NCBI GenBank assembly: GCA_905397405.1
Contig: CAJPVJ010000007.1
Location: 55,566-119,565 of the forward strand
DNA: 64,000 nucleotides
Direction of reading: 5' to 3'
Source of the DNA: Oppiella nova
Lineage: Eukaryota > Arthropoda > Arachnida > Sarcoptiformes > Oppiidae
Shown here: positions 42,061-51,826 of the stretch, piece by piece
Layout of the letters: each line of letters opens with the position of its first letter
Numbering within the stretch: the stretch's first letter is position 1
Notes under the pieces: model-generated
The model's database searches: none
Told to the model about the DNA's origin: nothing
Seen by the model: the letters and a program-made list of their open reading frames with translations, nothing else
Made by a program: the position numbers and the translations under genes

Positions 42061-43407
42061 ATGGAAAGAGATGTGCTTGGTGAGATAAGTCAAAATAAGA
42101 TGAGCCGCTATCAATGGTTTGTGATTTTGATTTGTGTTTTCCTCAATATTATTGATGGTTTTGATGTCATGGTTATGGCATTTACCGCACCTTCAGTTTC
42201 AGCGGATTGGTCGCTTTCTGGTGCTCAAATCGGTTTGTTATTAAGTGCTGGTCTATTTGGTATGGCTGCTGGTTCGATTTTTCTGGCACCACTTGCCGAT
42301 AAAATAGGTCGCCGTTTACTGATCTTAATTTGTTTGGTGATTGCTGGAATCAGCATGCTGGCGTGCGCTTTTGTGAATAGTCATAGCATGTTGGCAGTCC
42401 TTCGTTTTGTCACAGGGATTGGGGTTGGCGGTATTCTTGCCAGTAGCAATGTTTTGGCCAGTGAATATGCCAATACGCGCTGGAGAAGTTTTGCGGTAAG
42501 TTTAATGTCTACAGGGTATGGGATTGGTGCCACACTTGGTGGGATATTGTCACTGACACTGATTGAAAATTTAGGCTGGCGCTCGATTTTCCTTGCAGGC
42601 GGAATTACAACCATTGCAATGCTGTTGGTGAGTATATGGTTATTGCCTGAGTCCTTAGATTATTTGTTGGCAAAAAGACCACAACAAGCGTTAGGGCGAA
42701 TGAACTCAGTATTACAGCGTATGGGCTTAACTCATCTAGATGCCTTACCTGATTATGCAAAAAGTGATGCAAAGGGTGGCGGAGATTTTGCCAAATTATT
42801 TGGTGGGCAACAGGGCTTTCAAACATTGTGTCTATGGGGTGCTTTCTTTCTCGTAATGTTTGGCTTTTATTTTGTGATGAGTTGGACACCGAAAATTTTA
42901 ATTTCAATGGGAATGTCGCCTGAACAAGGGGTTACCACAGGTATTTTAATTAGTATTGGTGGGATCTTTGGTGCAGCAATTATTGGTTTGCTGGCATCCC
43001 GTATCAAAATCTTCTATGCCTTAAGTCTATTTCTAGGATTAACTGCCGCATGTGTGTTCTTATTCGTGGCTGTCTCGGCCCAAGTGAGCGTGGCATTGAT
43101 TGTTGGCCTATTACTTGGAACGCTGATTAATGGCTGTATTGCTGGTTTATATTCTATTTCACCTACAATTTACGATGCCGATATTCGTAGTCGTGGCGTA
43201 GGCTATGCTATTGGTTTTGGACGTATTGGTGCCATTTTATCACCAACTATAGCAGGCGTTTTTTTAGATAAAGGTTTAGCGCCAGCCACACTTTATGCAT
43301 ATTACGGGGTGGTATTTATTTTGGCAATTGTACTTATTTTAATGTTAGGTAATGCATTTTATCGACATAAAAATGAAGCAGCCTATACGCTTAAAACAAC
43401 AACTTAA
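42061..43407 (+). CDS. vanK: VanK-like MFS aromatic acid transporter
   Basis: 448 residues from ATG 42061 (GGGAG 9 bases upstream). Twelve hydrophobic segments; DGFDVMVMAFTAP matches the helix-1 D-G-x-D motif of AAHS transporters and LADKIGRR the loop signature. Related to the MFS at 22099. Divergent from vanA across four VanR-type sites and followed by a porin gene, so it most likely imports vanillate or protocatechuate. Confidence 0.85.
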   Translation: MERDVLGEISQNKMSRYQWFVILICVFLNIIDGFDVMVMAFTAPSVSADWSLSGAQIGLLLSAGLFGMAAGSIFLAPLADKIGRRLLILICLVIAGISMLACAFVNSHSMLAVLRFVTGIGVGGILASSNVLASEYANTRWRSFAVSLMSTGYGIGATLGGILSLTLIENLGWRSIFLAGGITTIAMLLVSIWLLPESLDYLLAKRPQQALGRMNSVLQRMGLTHLDALPDYAKSDAKGGGDFAKLFGGQQGFQTLCLWGAFFLVMFGFYFVMSWTPKILISMGMSPEQGVTTGILISIGGIFGAAIIGLLASRIKIFYALSLFLGLTAACVFLFVAVSAQVSVALIVGLLLGTLINGCIAGLYSISPTIYDADIRSRGVGYAIGFGRIGAILSPTIAGVFLDKGLAPATLYAYYGVVFILAIVLILMLGNAFYRHKNEAAYTLKTTT

Positions 43408-43439
43408 TCCTCTAAAAATTAAATAGTTGAGATAAAAAA

Positions 43440-44723
43440 ATGAAAAAAACATCCTTGTGGGTGTGGGTATACTTTTGCCCATTATTTAGTGCTCTGGCGC
43501 ATGCCGATTTAGTGACAGACAGCAGTGCAGAGCTAACGCTTAGAAATTTTTACTTTGACCGAGACTATAAACAAGATCCATACCCTTATACTGCTGCGCG
43601 CGATTGGGCACAAGGTATTATCTTTAATGGTCAATCGGGCTATACCGATGGAACAGCTGGTTTTGGTGTTGATGTATTGGCAATGGCTGGATTTAACTTA
43701 ATTGGAGATCGAGCCGATGACTACGCACGGAGTAACTTATTACCTGTAAATGCAGATAATTCACGAGATGATTATTATGGGAAAATAGGGCTGACGGCCA
43801 AAGCAAAATTTAAGAAAAATGAGCTTTTTGTGGGGGATTTGGTTCCACGATTGCCCACGATTTTTTCTTCACCTGCGCGTTTGTTCCCTCAAACTTATCG
43901 AGGTGCTCGGTTTGTTTCCAATGAAATTCCAAAGTTACAATTGGAAGGTTTTTATGTAGACCAAGTGCGACAGCGTGATTCGATTCATTATAGTGATGTC
44001 GGTACGGACAATATCAATCGCCGTTTTGATCGAGCCGCAACAACAGATTACTTCTATAGTTTTGGTGGCGCTTATCAACTCAATGATGCATATCGAATCC
44101 GTGCTTATCAGGCTGAACTGCACGATATCTACCAACAGCAATTTTTAGGTTTCAATAGTAAACAGCCTTTAAATGAACAGTTAACTTTTTTAAGCGATGT
44201 ACGATTTTTCAATAGTCAGGAGGCAGGTAGACAAAAAATCGGTCATGTAGATAATCAGCATTTAAGTGGATTATTTGGCTTAAATTATCAAAACCATACC
44301 CTGTCTTTGGGTTATATGCAGGCCTTTGGTTCGACAGGCTTACCATTTTTATCGGGCACAGAAAGTCCAGTGGTGCTTGATTTTATGAGCTCGGATTATT
44401 CCAATAAAGACGAGAAAGTCTATTCACTGCGTTATGAATATGATTTTAAAAATGTAAAATTAGCTGATACTTCTCTCAATGGACTGCGTTTTATGACCCG
44501 CTATGCCAAAGGACAAGATATTGATTTACTTAGTTATGGCGATAAACGATTTAAAGAAGAATCGATGGAGCTAGATTTAGCTTATAAAATCCCAGAAGGG
44601 AAGTTAAAAGGCTTAGGCATGCGAGCACGTTTTTCTCATTACCGAAATGATATGCCAACCAATATGGTCTTTCACTCAGCCAATGAAACTCGTTTAAATA
44701 TAGATTATAGCTTTAAGTTCTAA
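43440..44723 (+). CDS. vanP: VanP-like OprD-family porin
   Basis: 427 residues with a signal peptide (cleavage after AHA near residue 22). ELTLRNFYFDRDYKQD and AARDWAQGIIFNGQSGYTDG are OprD signatures (PF03573), and it ends in IDYSFKF. Shares layout and many motifs with the porin at 23536. Lies 32 bases after vanK, so it is co-transcribed and probably admits vanillate across the outer membrane. Confidence 0.85.
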   Translation: MKKTSLWVWVYFCPLFSALAHADLVTDSSAELTLRNFYFDRDYKQDPYPYTAARDWAQGIIFNGQSGYTDGTAGFGVDVLAMAGFNLIGDRADDYARSNLLPVNADNSRDDYYGKIGLTAKAKFKKNELFVGDLVPRLPTIFSSPARLFPQTYRGARFVSNEIPKLQLEGFYVDQVRQRDSIHYSDVGTDNINRRFDRAATTDYFYSFGGAYQLNDAYRIRAYQAELHDIYQQQFLGFNSKQPLNEQLTFLSDVRFFNSQEAGRQKIGHVDNQHLSGLFGLNYQNHTLSLGYMQAFGSTGLPFLSGTESPVVLDFMSSDYSNKDEKVYSLRYEYDFKNVKLADTSLNGLRFMTRYAKGQDIDLLSYGDKRFKEESMELDLAYKIPEGKLKGLGMRARFSHYRNDMPTNMVFHSANETRLNIDYSFKF

Positions 44724-44738
44724 GGGTTCTGTATTTCG

Positions 44739-44768
44739 AAACGGTTCTTTGATTTAAAGAACCGTTTT
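44739..44768 (+). terminator. Terminator of vanK-porin operon
   Basis: AAACGGTTCTTT (44739-44750), loop GATTT, AAAGAACCGTTT (44756-44767), then T. Confidence 0.8.
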
Positions 44769-44921
44769 AAAATTCAGTCTAATGGTGAAGAGCATGGGTT
44801 TAAGTAAATTGTGATGAAAAGAATTTTTAATAAACCATCATCAAATAAATCAATGAACATTAAGGAAATGCGAGAAGATCTATTTGTTATAAAATTAGAG
44901 TATGGATTAAGTGCAATGCGA

Positions 44922-45398
44922 TTAAGGGCATAGTCCATATTTTCGCTTCCCATTGCTGGGGATGCTCAGCTGCAAGAACTCCAAATGATCTCCGTCAAAA
45001 GCGACTGTCCAAACAACGCCATCTATATAGTAATTATCAATTTCAGGCATTCTACGTTTTGGTGTGCCAAGCTTCTTTACAATAGCTTCTCTACTGTCAT
45101 TTGCTTTGAGCTCATAGGGGAGTGGGCCAGAATAAAGGCCGTTTTTCTTTTCATCGCCAAATAGTCGTATTTCAAGTTGGCTAAATATAAATGTTCCCTC
45201 ACTTTTGGGTGTGATTCCGCTTGCCTCGGCATCAATATCAAAAGACATCGAAAGCCCTTGTCCTTGGATTGCAATAATGGTGTCCAATGCGCGACTGATT
45301 TTTGGTCGGTTGTTTACATCATGCTGAGTCAAGAAGTCGTTAAATTCTGCATAGACACTGCTATGACCCAGAAATTTTATCAGTTCTAATGCATTCAT
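44922..45398 (-). CDS. Hypothetical protein, possibly immunity-like
   Basis: 158 residues, cytoplasmic in appearance. ELIKFLGHSSVYAEFNDFL, a beta-rich middle (FIFSQLEIRLFG) and SREAIVKKLGTPKRRMPEID, ending in a VWTVAFDGDHLEFLQLSIP strand pair. The strand-helix pattern is like small immunity proteins, but I cannot name a family. No partner gene adjoins it. Confidence 0.5.
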   Translation of the reverse strand: MNALELIKFLGHSSVYAEFNDFLTQHDVNNRPKISRALDTIIAIQGQGLSMSFDIDAEASGITPKSEGTFIFSQLEIRLFGDEKKNGLYSGPLPYELKANDSREAIVKKLGTPKRRMPEIDNYYIDGVVWTVAFDGDHLEFLQLSIPSNGKRKYGLCP

Positions 45399-45726
45399 TT
45401 TTGGTCTTTATAAATCCAACGATTTTAAACTTTCCACAATATAATAATATATGAAGCTGGGTTTATTGGTGGATTTCTCAATGAATGTGATGAGCTCATT
45501 TTAATTCATGGGATTTTTTTATTTAAGGTTAAAATTTATCAGGTCGTATTTGTTGATTTTTCCAATGCTTATTGTGTCTATTTTTTTCCATTATTTTATT
45601 CTCTTATGCTGAGGATAATTGGGACTTTACATCACTATAAGATAAAGCCACTTAATTCAGCTAGGTAGATCGATGAATAATATAAGACTGCTGAATTTTA
45701 TTAGCAGTCTTTAGAGCATGTAGTAT
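45399..45726. other. Intergenic stretch with a terminator
   Basis: About 330 bases without a gene. AGACTGCT (45685-45692) and AGCAGTCT (45703-45710) form a hairpin that should end the - strand transcript of the SnoaL-like gene. Nothing else is seen. Confidence 0.55.
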
Positions 45727-46134
45727 CTAACTCGATGAGGCTAAATTGACCAATGTTTCATGTAGATAAACCCAATAACATTGACCTGATTCAACTTTGA
45801 TGCAAGCCGTCGATATCCGTAATGTATCAGGTTCATGGCTTTGTTGAAGTTCTTGATATTGAATCCAGCAGTGGTTGTCTGCTTCAAATAAAGCACGCGT
45901 ATTTAAGATTTTAATTTTTAACGCAGGTTTATTACCTATATTTTGACTAAACAAGGCATTTATTTCGGGTAAACCAATGACATTGCCTTGCGTCGTAATC
46001 ATTTTAAAATTTGGATCAAAACTGGCTAAGAGTTGATTTAGGCTTTCTTTTGCATTTTGACCAGTAAATACATTTTCAATCAAAATATGTAAATCGATGA
46101 CATGTTGTAATGCATTGTCCATAGGATTAGACAT
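45727..46134 (-). CDS. SnoaL/DUF4440-like protein
   Basis: 135 residues. ESLNQLLASFDPNFKMITTQGNVIGLPEINALF and SGQCYWVYLHETL fit the NTF2-like cone fold of SnoaL/DUF4440 proteins, small enzymes or ligand binders. Its start overlaps the stop of the upstream MFS gene (ATGTCTAA), so it is coupled to that exporter. Function unknown. Confidence 0.55.
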   Translation of the reverse strand: MSNPMDNALQHVIDLHILIENVFTGQNAKESLNQLLASFDPNFKMITTQGNVIGLPEINALFSQNIGNKPALKIKILNTRALFEADNHCWIQYQELQQSHEPDTLRISTACIKVESGQCYWVYLHETLVNLASSS

Positions 46135-47467
46135 GGGTTTTCTCCTTAAAAATGGAAATTAATGATAAGAGGCAGAGCAGTGCTGCAAGCAAAAAAGTAT
46201 GCTGATAACGTATTAAGTCATTTGCAGCAGGTAACAGATTAAAGATTGAAATAAGGACAACTGTACCTAAACTGAAAGCGACTTGTCGATTAATGTTCCA
46301 CAGCACACTGCCTTGTAATAAGTCTTGGCCGTTAAAATCGATGAGGGCACTGATTTGGGCAGTATTGGCACTTAGACCACCACCCATTCCCATCAGTAGA
46401 TAAGCAACCATCAAGGTACTTAAATCATTGGCATTTGAGACCCAGAACAACAGTGAAATTCCTAAACTATGTAGCGTAATACCGATTATAAAAAGCTGCT
46501 TTTTACCGAGATGGCGATAGAGAAGTCCACCACTGGTCATCGATACCAATGCACCTACTGCATAGAGCAGCATAAATAAGCCAGTCTGTTTTGCATTAAA
46601 CCCAAGGTTACGTTGTAAATTAAAGATATTCAGTAAATTCACACCAGTAAAAATACCGGGTACTGCGTAATAAACGATAAATGCATTGCGTAAATTATAA
46701 TTTTTTAACAATTGCAAATTAAGAATCGGATGAGCAGATCCTTTCGCGTATTTGAGATAAATCAGAAGCATTGTGATGGAAAGTACAAAGCTACTGATCG
46801 CGAGTACAACACTATGGTAATCGTTAAATAATGAGAAAGAGAGTAACAAACACAACAGGCTGACATTGACCATAAACAGTCCTAAAAAGTCAGGTTTCCC
46901 GGACGTTTTAGCTTTATTTTCTTTGATCCATCGCCATGCTAAAAAAGCAGTGATCACGGTAAAGGGGATATTGGCGAAAAACACCCAACGCCAAGATAAA
47001 GCATCAATAATCATGCCGCCAATCGTTGGTGAAAAGGCTGGTGCAATTAATGCAATTGCCATAATCATTGTGGAGATACGTTGCCGTTCATGGTTTGGAA
47101 ACAGTGCAAATACCAATGCTTGACCGACAGGGATTAATAATCCGCCAGCCACACCCTGAACAAATCTCCAAAAAATTAAACTATGGATTGATTCACTCAT
47201 GCCAATCAACCAAACGCTGACGGAAAAAAGCAGCATTGAATAACACAGCAATTTCCGATCACCCAATACGCTTGCTAACCATAAGCTCATGGGCATGATT
47301 AAAACCAAACCCAAAATATAAGCATTGCTTACCCATGCAACCATCGATGGGCTGACTGAGAAAGCTGTTGCTATATCGGGTAAGGCAATTGCAGACATGA
47401 AAATATTGATGCAATCAATAAAGAACCCAAGTAAAAACACTGTTGCTATTTTATAGCGATATGACAT
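46127..47467 (-). CDS. MFS drug-efflux transporter (DHA2-like)
   Basis: 446 residues from ATG 47467 (GGAG 6 bases upstream); an earlier ATG at 47479 lacks this. Many membrane segments; ALPDIATAFSVSPSMVAWVSNAYILGL is the start of DHA2-type (EmrB/QacA-like) transporters, and FVQGVAGGLLIPVGQAL is their motif C-like region. It probably exports a toxic compound. Divergent from a LysR gene that is its likely regulator, and coupled to the SnoaL-like gene. Confidence 0.82.
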   Translation of the reverse strand: MSYRYKIATVFLLGFFIDCINIFMSAIALPDIATAFSVSPSMVAWVSNAYILGLVLIMPMSLWLASVLGDRKLLCYSMLLFSVSVWLIGMSESIHSLIFWRFVQGVAGGLLIPVGQALVFALFPNHERQRISTMIMAIALIAPAFSPTIGGMIIDALSWRWVFFANIPFTVITAFLAWRWIKENKAKTSGKPDFLGLFMVNVSLLCLLLSFSLFNDYHSVVLAISSFVLSITMLLIYLKYAKGSAHPILNLQLLKNYNLRNAFIVYYAVPGIFTGVNLLNIFNLQRNLGFNAKQTGLFMLLYAVGALVSMTSGGLLYRHLGKKQLFIIGITLHSLGISLLFWVSNANDLSTLMVAYLLMGMGGGLSANTAQISALIDFNGQDLLQGSVLWNINRQVAFSLGTVVLISIFNLLPAANDLIRYQHTFLLAALLCLLSLISIFKEKTHV

Positions 47468-47567
47468 AGCGACCTCCAAGATGCAGGAGGGTACGATTCA
47501 GGCCTTTTATTGTCGATGCATGCGAAGTAAAATCATTGTTTAATAATTTCAAACAATCAGTGTGATT

Positions 47568-48461
47568 ATGCAAAAAAACCTAAAACAGATTATCAGTTTT
47601 TTGCAAGTGGTTGATTCAGGATCATTTACCAAGGCAGCGGAGATTTTGGGGTTAAGTCGATCGATGGTGAGTATTGATATCAAGCATTTAGAACAGCATT
47701 TAAATGTGAGTTTGCTGATTCGTAATACGCGTAATATCGCACTGACTGAAATAGGCAAAAGCTTTTATGAGGATTTCAAACACATTCAATTGCAAATCGA
47801 AGAAGCTTTTGAGCGCAGTCAAAACTTAGCCACAAGTATCACAGGGATATTGCGTTTTTCATCGACCAATGAATTTGGACGGAAATTCATCTTACCTTTG
47901 CTGGGTGAGTTTTGCCGCCAATATCCTCAATTACAGCTACAATATTCATTTAATTCTTCCTTAGATGATTTAGTCACTGAAAAATTAGATTTGGTCATTC
48001 GGTTGGGAAACTTAAAAGACTCATCCATGCGGACACGAAAAATTGCTGAATATCCGATTTATTTGGTTGCCAGCCCTGAATTTTTAAAACGTTATCCAAT
48101 CAATAGCATTGCTGATTTAGCACATGTTCCTTGGATTGGTCATCGCTTATTGAATTGGCAGGATGCGCAATATGTTTTACAAAATGATCAAGGTGAAAAA
48201 CATACATTGCCTTTTGTTAGAAGTCAGTATGAATCTAATTCGGCAGAAGCGATACACCAGATGACACTTGCTTCATTGGGTGTTGCGATATCGCCAGCTT
48301 GGTTGGTCGATGAAGATATTCAGCAAAATCGTTTAACTCGGGTGTTAGCTGATTTTGATTTACCTGTGCAAAATGTTCAATTGCTCTATCCGAATACGGG
48401 AACATTACCTGCAAAAACTCGTGTCTTTATCGATTTTTTGGTGCAACGACTGTGTCTTTAA
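47568..48461 (+). CDS. LysR-type transcriptional regulator
   Basis: 297 residues from ATG 47568; a GTG two codons earlier is possible. HTH: IISFLQVVDSGSFTKAAEILGLSRSMVSIDIKHLE; effector domain: GILRFSSTNEFGRKFILPLLGEF, LVTEKLDLVIRLG. CrgA-like subgroup. Divergent from the DHA2-like exporter with a 100-bp gap, so it most likely controls that exporter. Confidence 0.85.
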   Translation: MQKNLKQIISFLQVVDSGSFTKAAEILGLSRSMVSIDIKHLEQHLNVSLLIRNTRNIALTEIGKSFYEDFKHIQLQIEEAFERSQNLATSITGILRFSSTNEFGRKFILPLLGEFCRQYPQLQLQYSFNSSLDDLVTEKLDLVIRLGNLKDSSMRTRKIAEYPIYLVASPEFLKRYPINSIADLAHVPWIGHRLLNWQDAQYVLQNDQGEKHTLPFVRSQYESNSAEAIHQMTLASLGVAISPAWLVDEDIQQNRLTRVLADFDLPVQNVQLLYPNTGTLPAKTRVFIDFLVQRLCL

Positions 48462-48663
48462 TCATGTCAAAATAGGCGCTTGCTATTGCGTATAGATAAA
48501 ATGCATGGTCAATTGTTAGACTAGATTTCGCCAGATCAATTGTTTATATAAAACCAACAGGATATCATCAAAAAATATCACAACTCATCTGTATACATCT
48601 CAGTAAAATATAGCAAGATGAGCTTCGGTCTAAAAAGAATTTATAAAATGGTGTTGATGTTCT

Positions 48664-49344
48664 ATGCGTGAGCCGTCCTCCTTTCCGCCAGTTTCTGTGC
48701 CCTTGAATCAGCAAGCATTGATTCAAAATGGTGATATTGAACCGCAAACACTGGTTGCCTGTGAGGAATGTGACACGCTCTATCATCGAATTCAGCTGAC
48801 TCAAGGTGAGCGTGCTTATTGTCTCTGTTGTGGTGCTGAGCTTTATCGGCAAAGCAAGCCGTTTAGTGTCTTACTGGCAATGGTAACAACAGCACTGATC
48901 GTATTTGTGATTGCCAATAGTTTCCCGATTGTTAAGGTGGAATTGCAGGGTAATGATTCCCAGACAACACTACTGGGTGCGGCATGGGCAATGTTTCATG
49001 CAGGGCAAGGGCCCGTAGGTGTGTTGATTCTTATCACGACTTTCGTGGTGCCTCTATTGGATTTATTGCTGCTGTTCTATGTCCTTTCATCAGTTCATTT
49101 TTTTAAAGTTCGGCCTCGTTATTTAGTTGCAGCATTCCGTACCTTGTTTTTATTTAGAACATGGGGAATGGTTGAGGTATTTTTGATTGGGGTATTGGTC
49201 ACCTTGGTTAAACTGGTCGGTATGGTTGTGGTGATTCCAGGCGTTGCATTATGGGGATTCTCCATACTGAGTGTATTGCTGGTTTATATTGCCTCAGTAA
49301 AAGTCAAAGATCTTTGGAATGAGATCGACAGGAGACTCTCATGA
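48664..49344 (+). CDS. pqiA: PqiA-family membrane protein 1
   Basis: 226 residues. A zinc-ribbon-like start (CEECDTLYHR, YCLCCGAELY) and four membrane segments, fitting half of the PqiA fold (PF04403). E. coli PqiA carries two such halves in one chain; here two separate genes encode them. PqiABC forms a lipid-transport bridge from inner to outer membrane. The next gene overlaps by four bases (ATGA). Confidence 0.85.
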   Translation: MREPSSFPPVSVPLNQQALIQNGDIEPQTLVACEECDTLYHRIQLTQGERAYCLCCGAELYRQSKPFSVLLAMVTTALIVFVIANSFPIVKVELQGNDSQTTLLGAAWAMFHAGQGPVGVLILITTFVVPLLDLLLLFYVLSSVHFFKVRPRYLVAAFRTLFLFRTWGMVEVFLIGVLVTLVKLVGMVVVIPGVALWGFSILSVLLVYIASVKVKDLWNEIDRRLS

Positions 49345-50147
49345 AAACTGAACAGTCTCAGGCTAATTTTTCAAAATACTCAGCGAATACAGACAATAAA
49401 AATTCGCAACCATATCCAAGAGCCAAAGATTTGTCTTTGGTGCTTTGTCATTGCTGTGGAGCGCTCAATAAACAGCTTCCAGAGGCTGAAACAAAACATG
49501 CTTCACATTGCTTGAAATGTCATAGTGTGCTGCATCAACGTAAACCAAAGAGCTTAGACAGAACCCTTGCTTTGGTGATTGCGGCGAGTATTTTATATAT
49601 TCCAGCCAATGTACTTCCGATGACTGTCACAGATTCTTTGTTAGGCAGTCAGCAAGATACGATCATGAGTGGTGTGATCTATTTTTGGCAGAATGGGGAT
49701 TATTTGGTTTCTGCTGTTATTTTTATGGCCAGTATTTTTATTCCCATGTTAAAACTTTTAATTCTGTGTTTTCTGTTGATTGCAGTAAAAATGCAGTCTT
49801 CTAAACGATTGCACTTTTCACCTGAGCATTGCTCAATGCTTTATCGGATTGTTGAGTTTATCGGTCGATGGTCGATGATTGATGTTTTTGTGGTGGCTTT
49901 ATTGACCGCCTTGATTCAGATTCAATCACTGGCAACTATTCTCGCTGGGCCGGGCGCGGTTGCTTTTGGTGCAGTGGTGGTTTTAACCATGTTTGCTTCA
50001 CTGAGTTTTGACCCGCGTATTATTTGGGATAATTATTCTGCTGCCCAGAATACGCACAACAAGAACGGGCTTTCCCTGCAAGGCTCAGATGTGATTCACG
50101 TGGATCATCCTCCCTTGAATCATGATTTATCCAATTCCAGTCAATAA
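49341..50147 (+). CDS. pqiA: PqiA-family membrane protein 2
   Basis: 268 residues. CHCCGALNKQLP and CLKCHSVLHQRKP form the zinc-binding start; four membrane segments follow (LALVIAASILYIPANVLPM, MASIFIPMLKLLILC). It is the second PqiA half, overlapping the first gene by four bases and leading into pqiB 17 bases later. Confidence 0.85.
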   Translation: MKTEQSQANFSKYSANTDNKNSQPYPRAKDLSLVLCHCCGALNKQLPEAETKHASHCLKCHSVLHQRKPKSLDRTLALVIAASILYIPANVLPMTVTDSLLGSQQDTIMSGVIYFWQNGDYLVSAVIFMASIFIPMLKLLILCFLLIAVKMQSSKRLHFSPEHCSMLYRIVEFIGRWSMIDVFVVALLTALIQIQSLATILAGPGAVAFGAVVVLTMFASLSFDPRIIWDNYSAAQNTHNKNGLSLQGSDVIHVDHPPLNHDLSNSSQ

Positions 50148-50164
50148 AACAATGATGGGTGTGT

Positions 50165-51826
50165 ATGTCTGAAAATAAAACCAATAACCAAAGCTCAGAT
50201 CATCAGGATCCTCATGCTGTAGATGAAACGCAGCAGATTTTGCCTGAACCTGAGAAAAATAAAGGACGCTGGCGACCATCGTTGATCTGGCTGATTCCGT
50301 TTATTGCCTTGTTGATAGGTCTGTCGTTGGCAGTCAAAGCGGTATTAGATACTGGCCCGACCATTAATGTTGCTTTTAGAACGGCTGAAGGGCTGGTTGC
50401 AGGTAAGACGACTGTTCGTTTTAAACAAGTGGATATCGGTCTTGTTCGCCAAATTGATCTTGCCGATGATCATTCACATGTCATTGCCAAAATTGAACTG
50501 CGTAAGGATGCCAGTAATTTTGCTGCAAAAGACTCACGCTTCTGGGTGGTTCGCCCCCGCATCGGTGCCAGTGGTGTCTCCGGAATTGATACCTTATTGT
50601 CGGGTGCTTATATTGAGGTTGATGGCGGTAAGGCAGAACAAAAACAGGATGAGTTCACTGGCTTAGAAGTTCCTCCAGTCATCTCATCAGATGTACCGGG
50701 TAAAATCTTTTTCCTCAAAGCCAATAACCTAGGCTCACTGGATATCGGTTCTCCTATTTATTATCGTCAGATCAATGTGGGTCAAATCACGGCTTATCAG
50801 TTGGCCAAAGATGGTAAGAGTGTTGAGTTACAGACCTTTATTCAAGCACCTTATGATAAGTTTGTGACCACAGATGCGCGTTTTTGGCAGGCCAGTGGTG
50901 TCGATGTCAGCGTAAGTGCATCAGGATTTAAGCTAGATACCCAGTCTCTGGTGAGTATTATCGCTGGCGGGATTGCTTTCGGTTATCCTGAGAATTCACA
51001 TGCTGCTGTTGCTTCGGATCAAAGTCGTTTTAATTTATGGGATTCTCGTACTGAAGCTTTGAAAGAGCCAGATGGCAATCCACACCGTATCATCATGTAT
51101 TTTGATCAGTCTTTACGTGGCTTGTCGGCAGGTGCACCGATTGACTTTATGGGGATTGAAATTGGTAATATTCAGTCGATTAATGCGGAGTTTGATGCAA
51201 ATTATACTCAGATTCGGATGCGGGCTGAGGGGGTCATTTATCCATCTCGTTTAGCCAATGGCAAAGAACTTGATCCTGATGGTGTTATTTTTAAACGCTT
51301 TATCGAAAGAGGCTGGCGTGCTCAGATGCGCACCGGAAATCTACTGACAGGGCAGAACTATATCGCCTTTGATCTATTCCCTAAAGCAAAACCAGCAAAC
51401 TTAATCATCAGATCAAATGGTGTGATTGAGGTTCCAACCACACCAACCGAGTTGAAGGGATTACAAGCACAAGTATCGCAAATTGCGGATAAACTGAATA
51501 AATTCCCATTGGTGGAAATTGGACAGGATGTACGTAAAACCCTCAATAATATGAATTCAGCGATTAGCTCTACAGATAAATTGGTGAAACAGTTGGATGG
51601 CAAAGTTGCGCCAGGACTACAGGCGACTTTGGATGATGTACGTAAAACCATGCGCTCTACTGAAACCATTCTATCCAGTGATGCGCCAATGCAACAGGAT
51701 GTACGCCGTGCTTTACAGCAAATGACACGTGCTGCCGCATCTTTACAGCTAATGGCTGACTATATTGAACAACACCCAGAATCACTCATTCGTGGGAAAA
51801 CGCCTGAGGTTAAGAATGCTAAATAA
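50165..51826 (+). CDS. pqiB: PqiB, MCE-domain lipid-transport protein
   Basis: 553 residues from ATG 50165. A single membrane anchor (LIWLIPFIALLIGLSLAVKAV), then three MCE/MlaD domains (PF02470): TINVAFRTAEGLVAGKTTVRFK, GKIFFLKANNLGSLDIGSPIYYR and RIIMYFDQSLRGLSAGAPIDFMG. A long C-terminal helix follows (about residues 430-540), which forms the needle of the PqiB tunnel. It overlaps pqiC by 11 bases. Confidence 0.92.
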   Translation: MSENKTNNQSSDHQDPHAVDETQQILPEPEKNKGRWRPSLIWLIPFIALLIGLSLAVKAVLDTGPTINVAFRTAEGLVAGKTTVRFKQVDIGLVRQIDLADDHSHVIAKIELRKDASNFAAKDSRFWVVRPRIGASGVSGIDTLLSGAYIEVDGGKAEQKQDEFTGLEVPPVISSDVPGKIFFLKANNLGSLDIGSPIYYRQINVGQITAYQLAKDGKSVELQTFIQAPYDKFVTTDARFWQASGVDVSVSASGFKLDTQSLVSIIAGGIAFGYPENSHAAVASDQSRFNLWDSRTEALKEPDGNPHRIIMYFDQSLRGLSAGAPIDFMGIEIGNIQSINAEFDANYTQIRMRAEGVIYPSRLANGKELDPDGVIFKRFIERGWRAQMRTGNLLTGQNYIAFDLFPKAKPANLIIRSNGVIEVPTTPTELKGLQAQVSQIADKLNKFPLVEIGQDVRKTLNNMNSAISSTDKLVKQLDGKVAPGLQATLDDVRKTMRSTETILSSDAPMQQDVRRALQQMTRAAASLQLMADYIEQHPESLIRGKTPEVKNAK

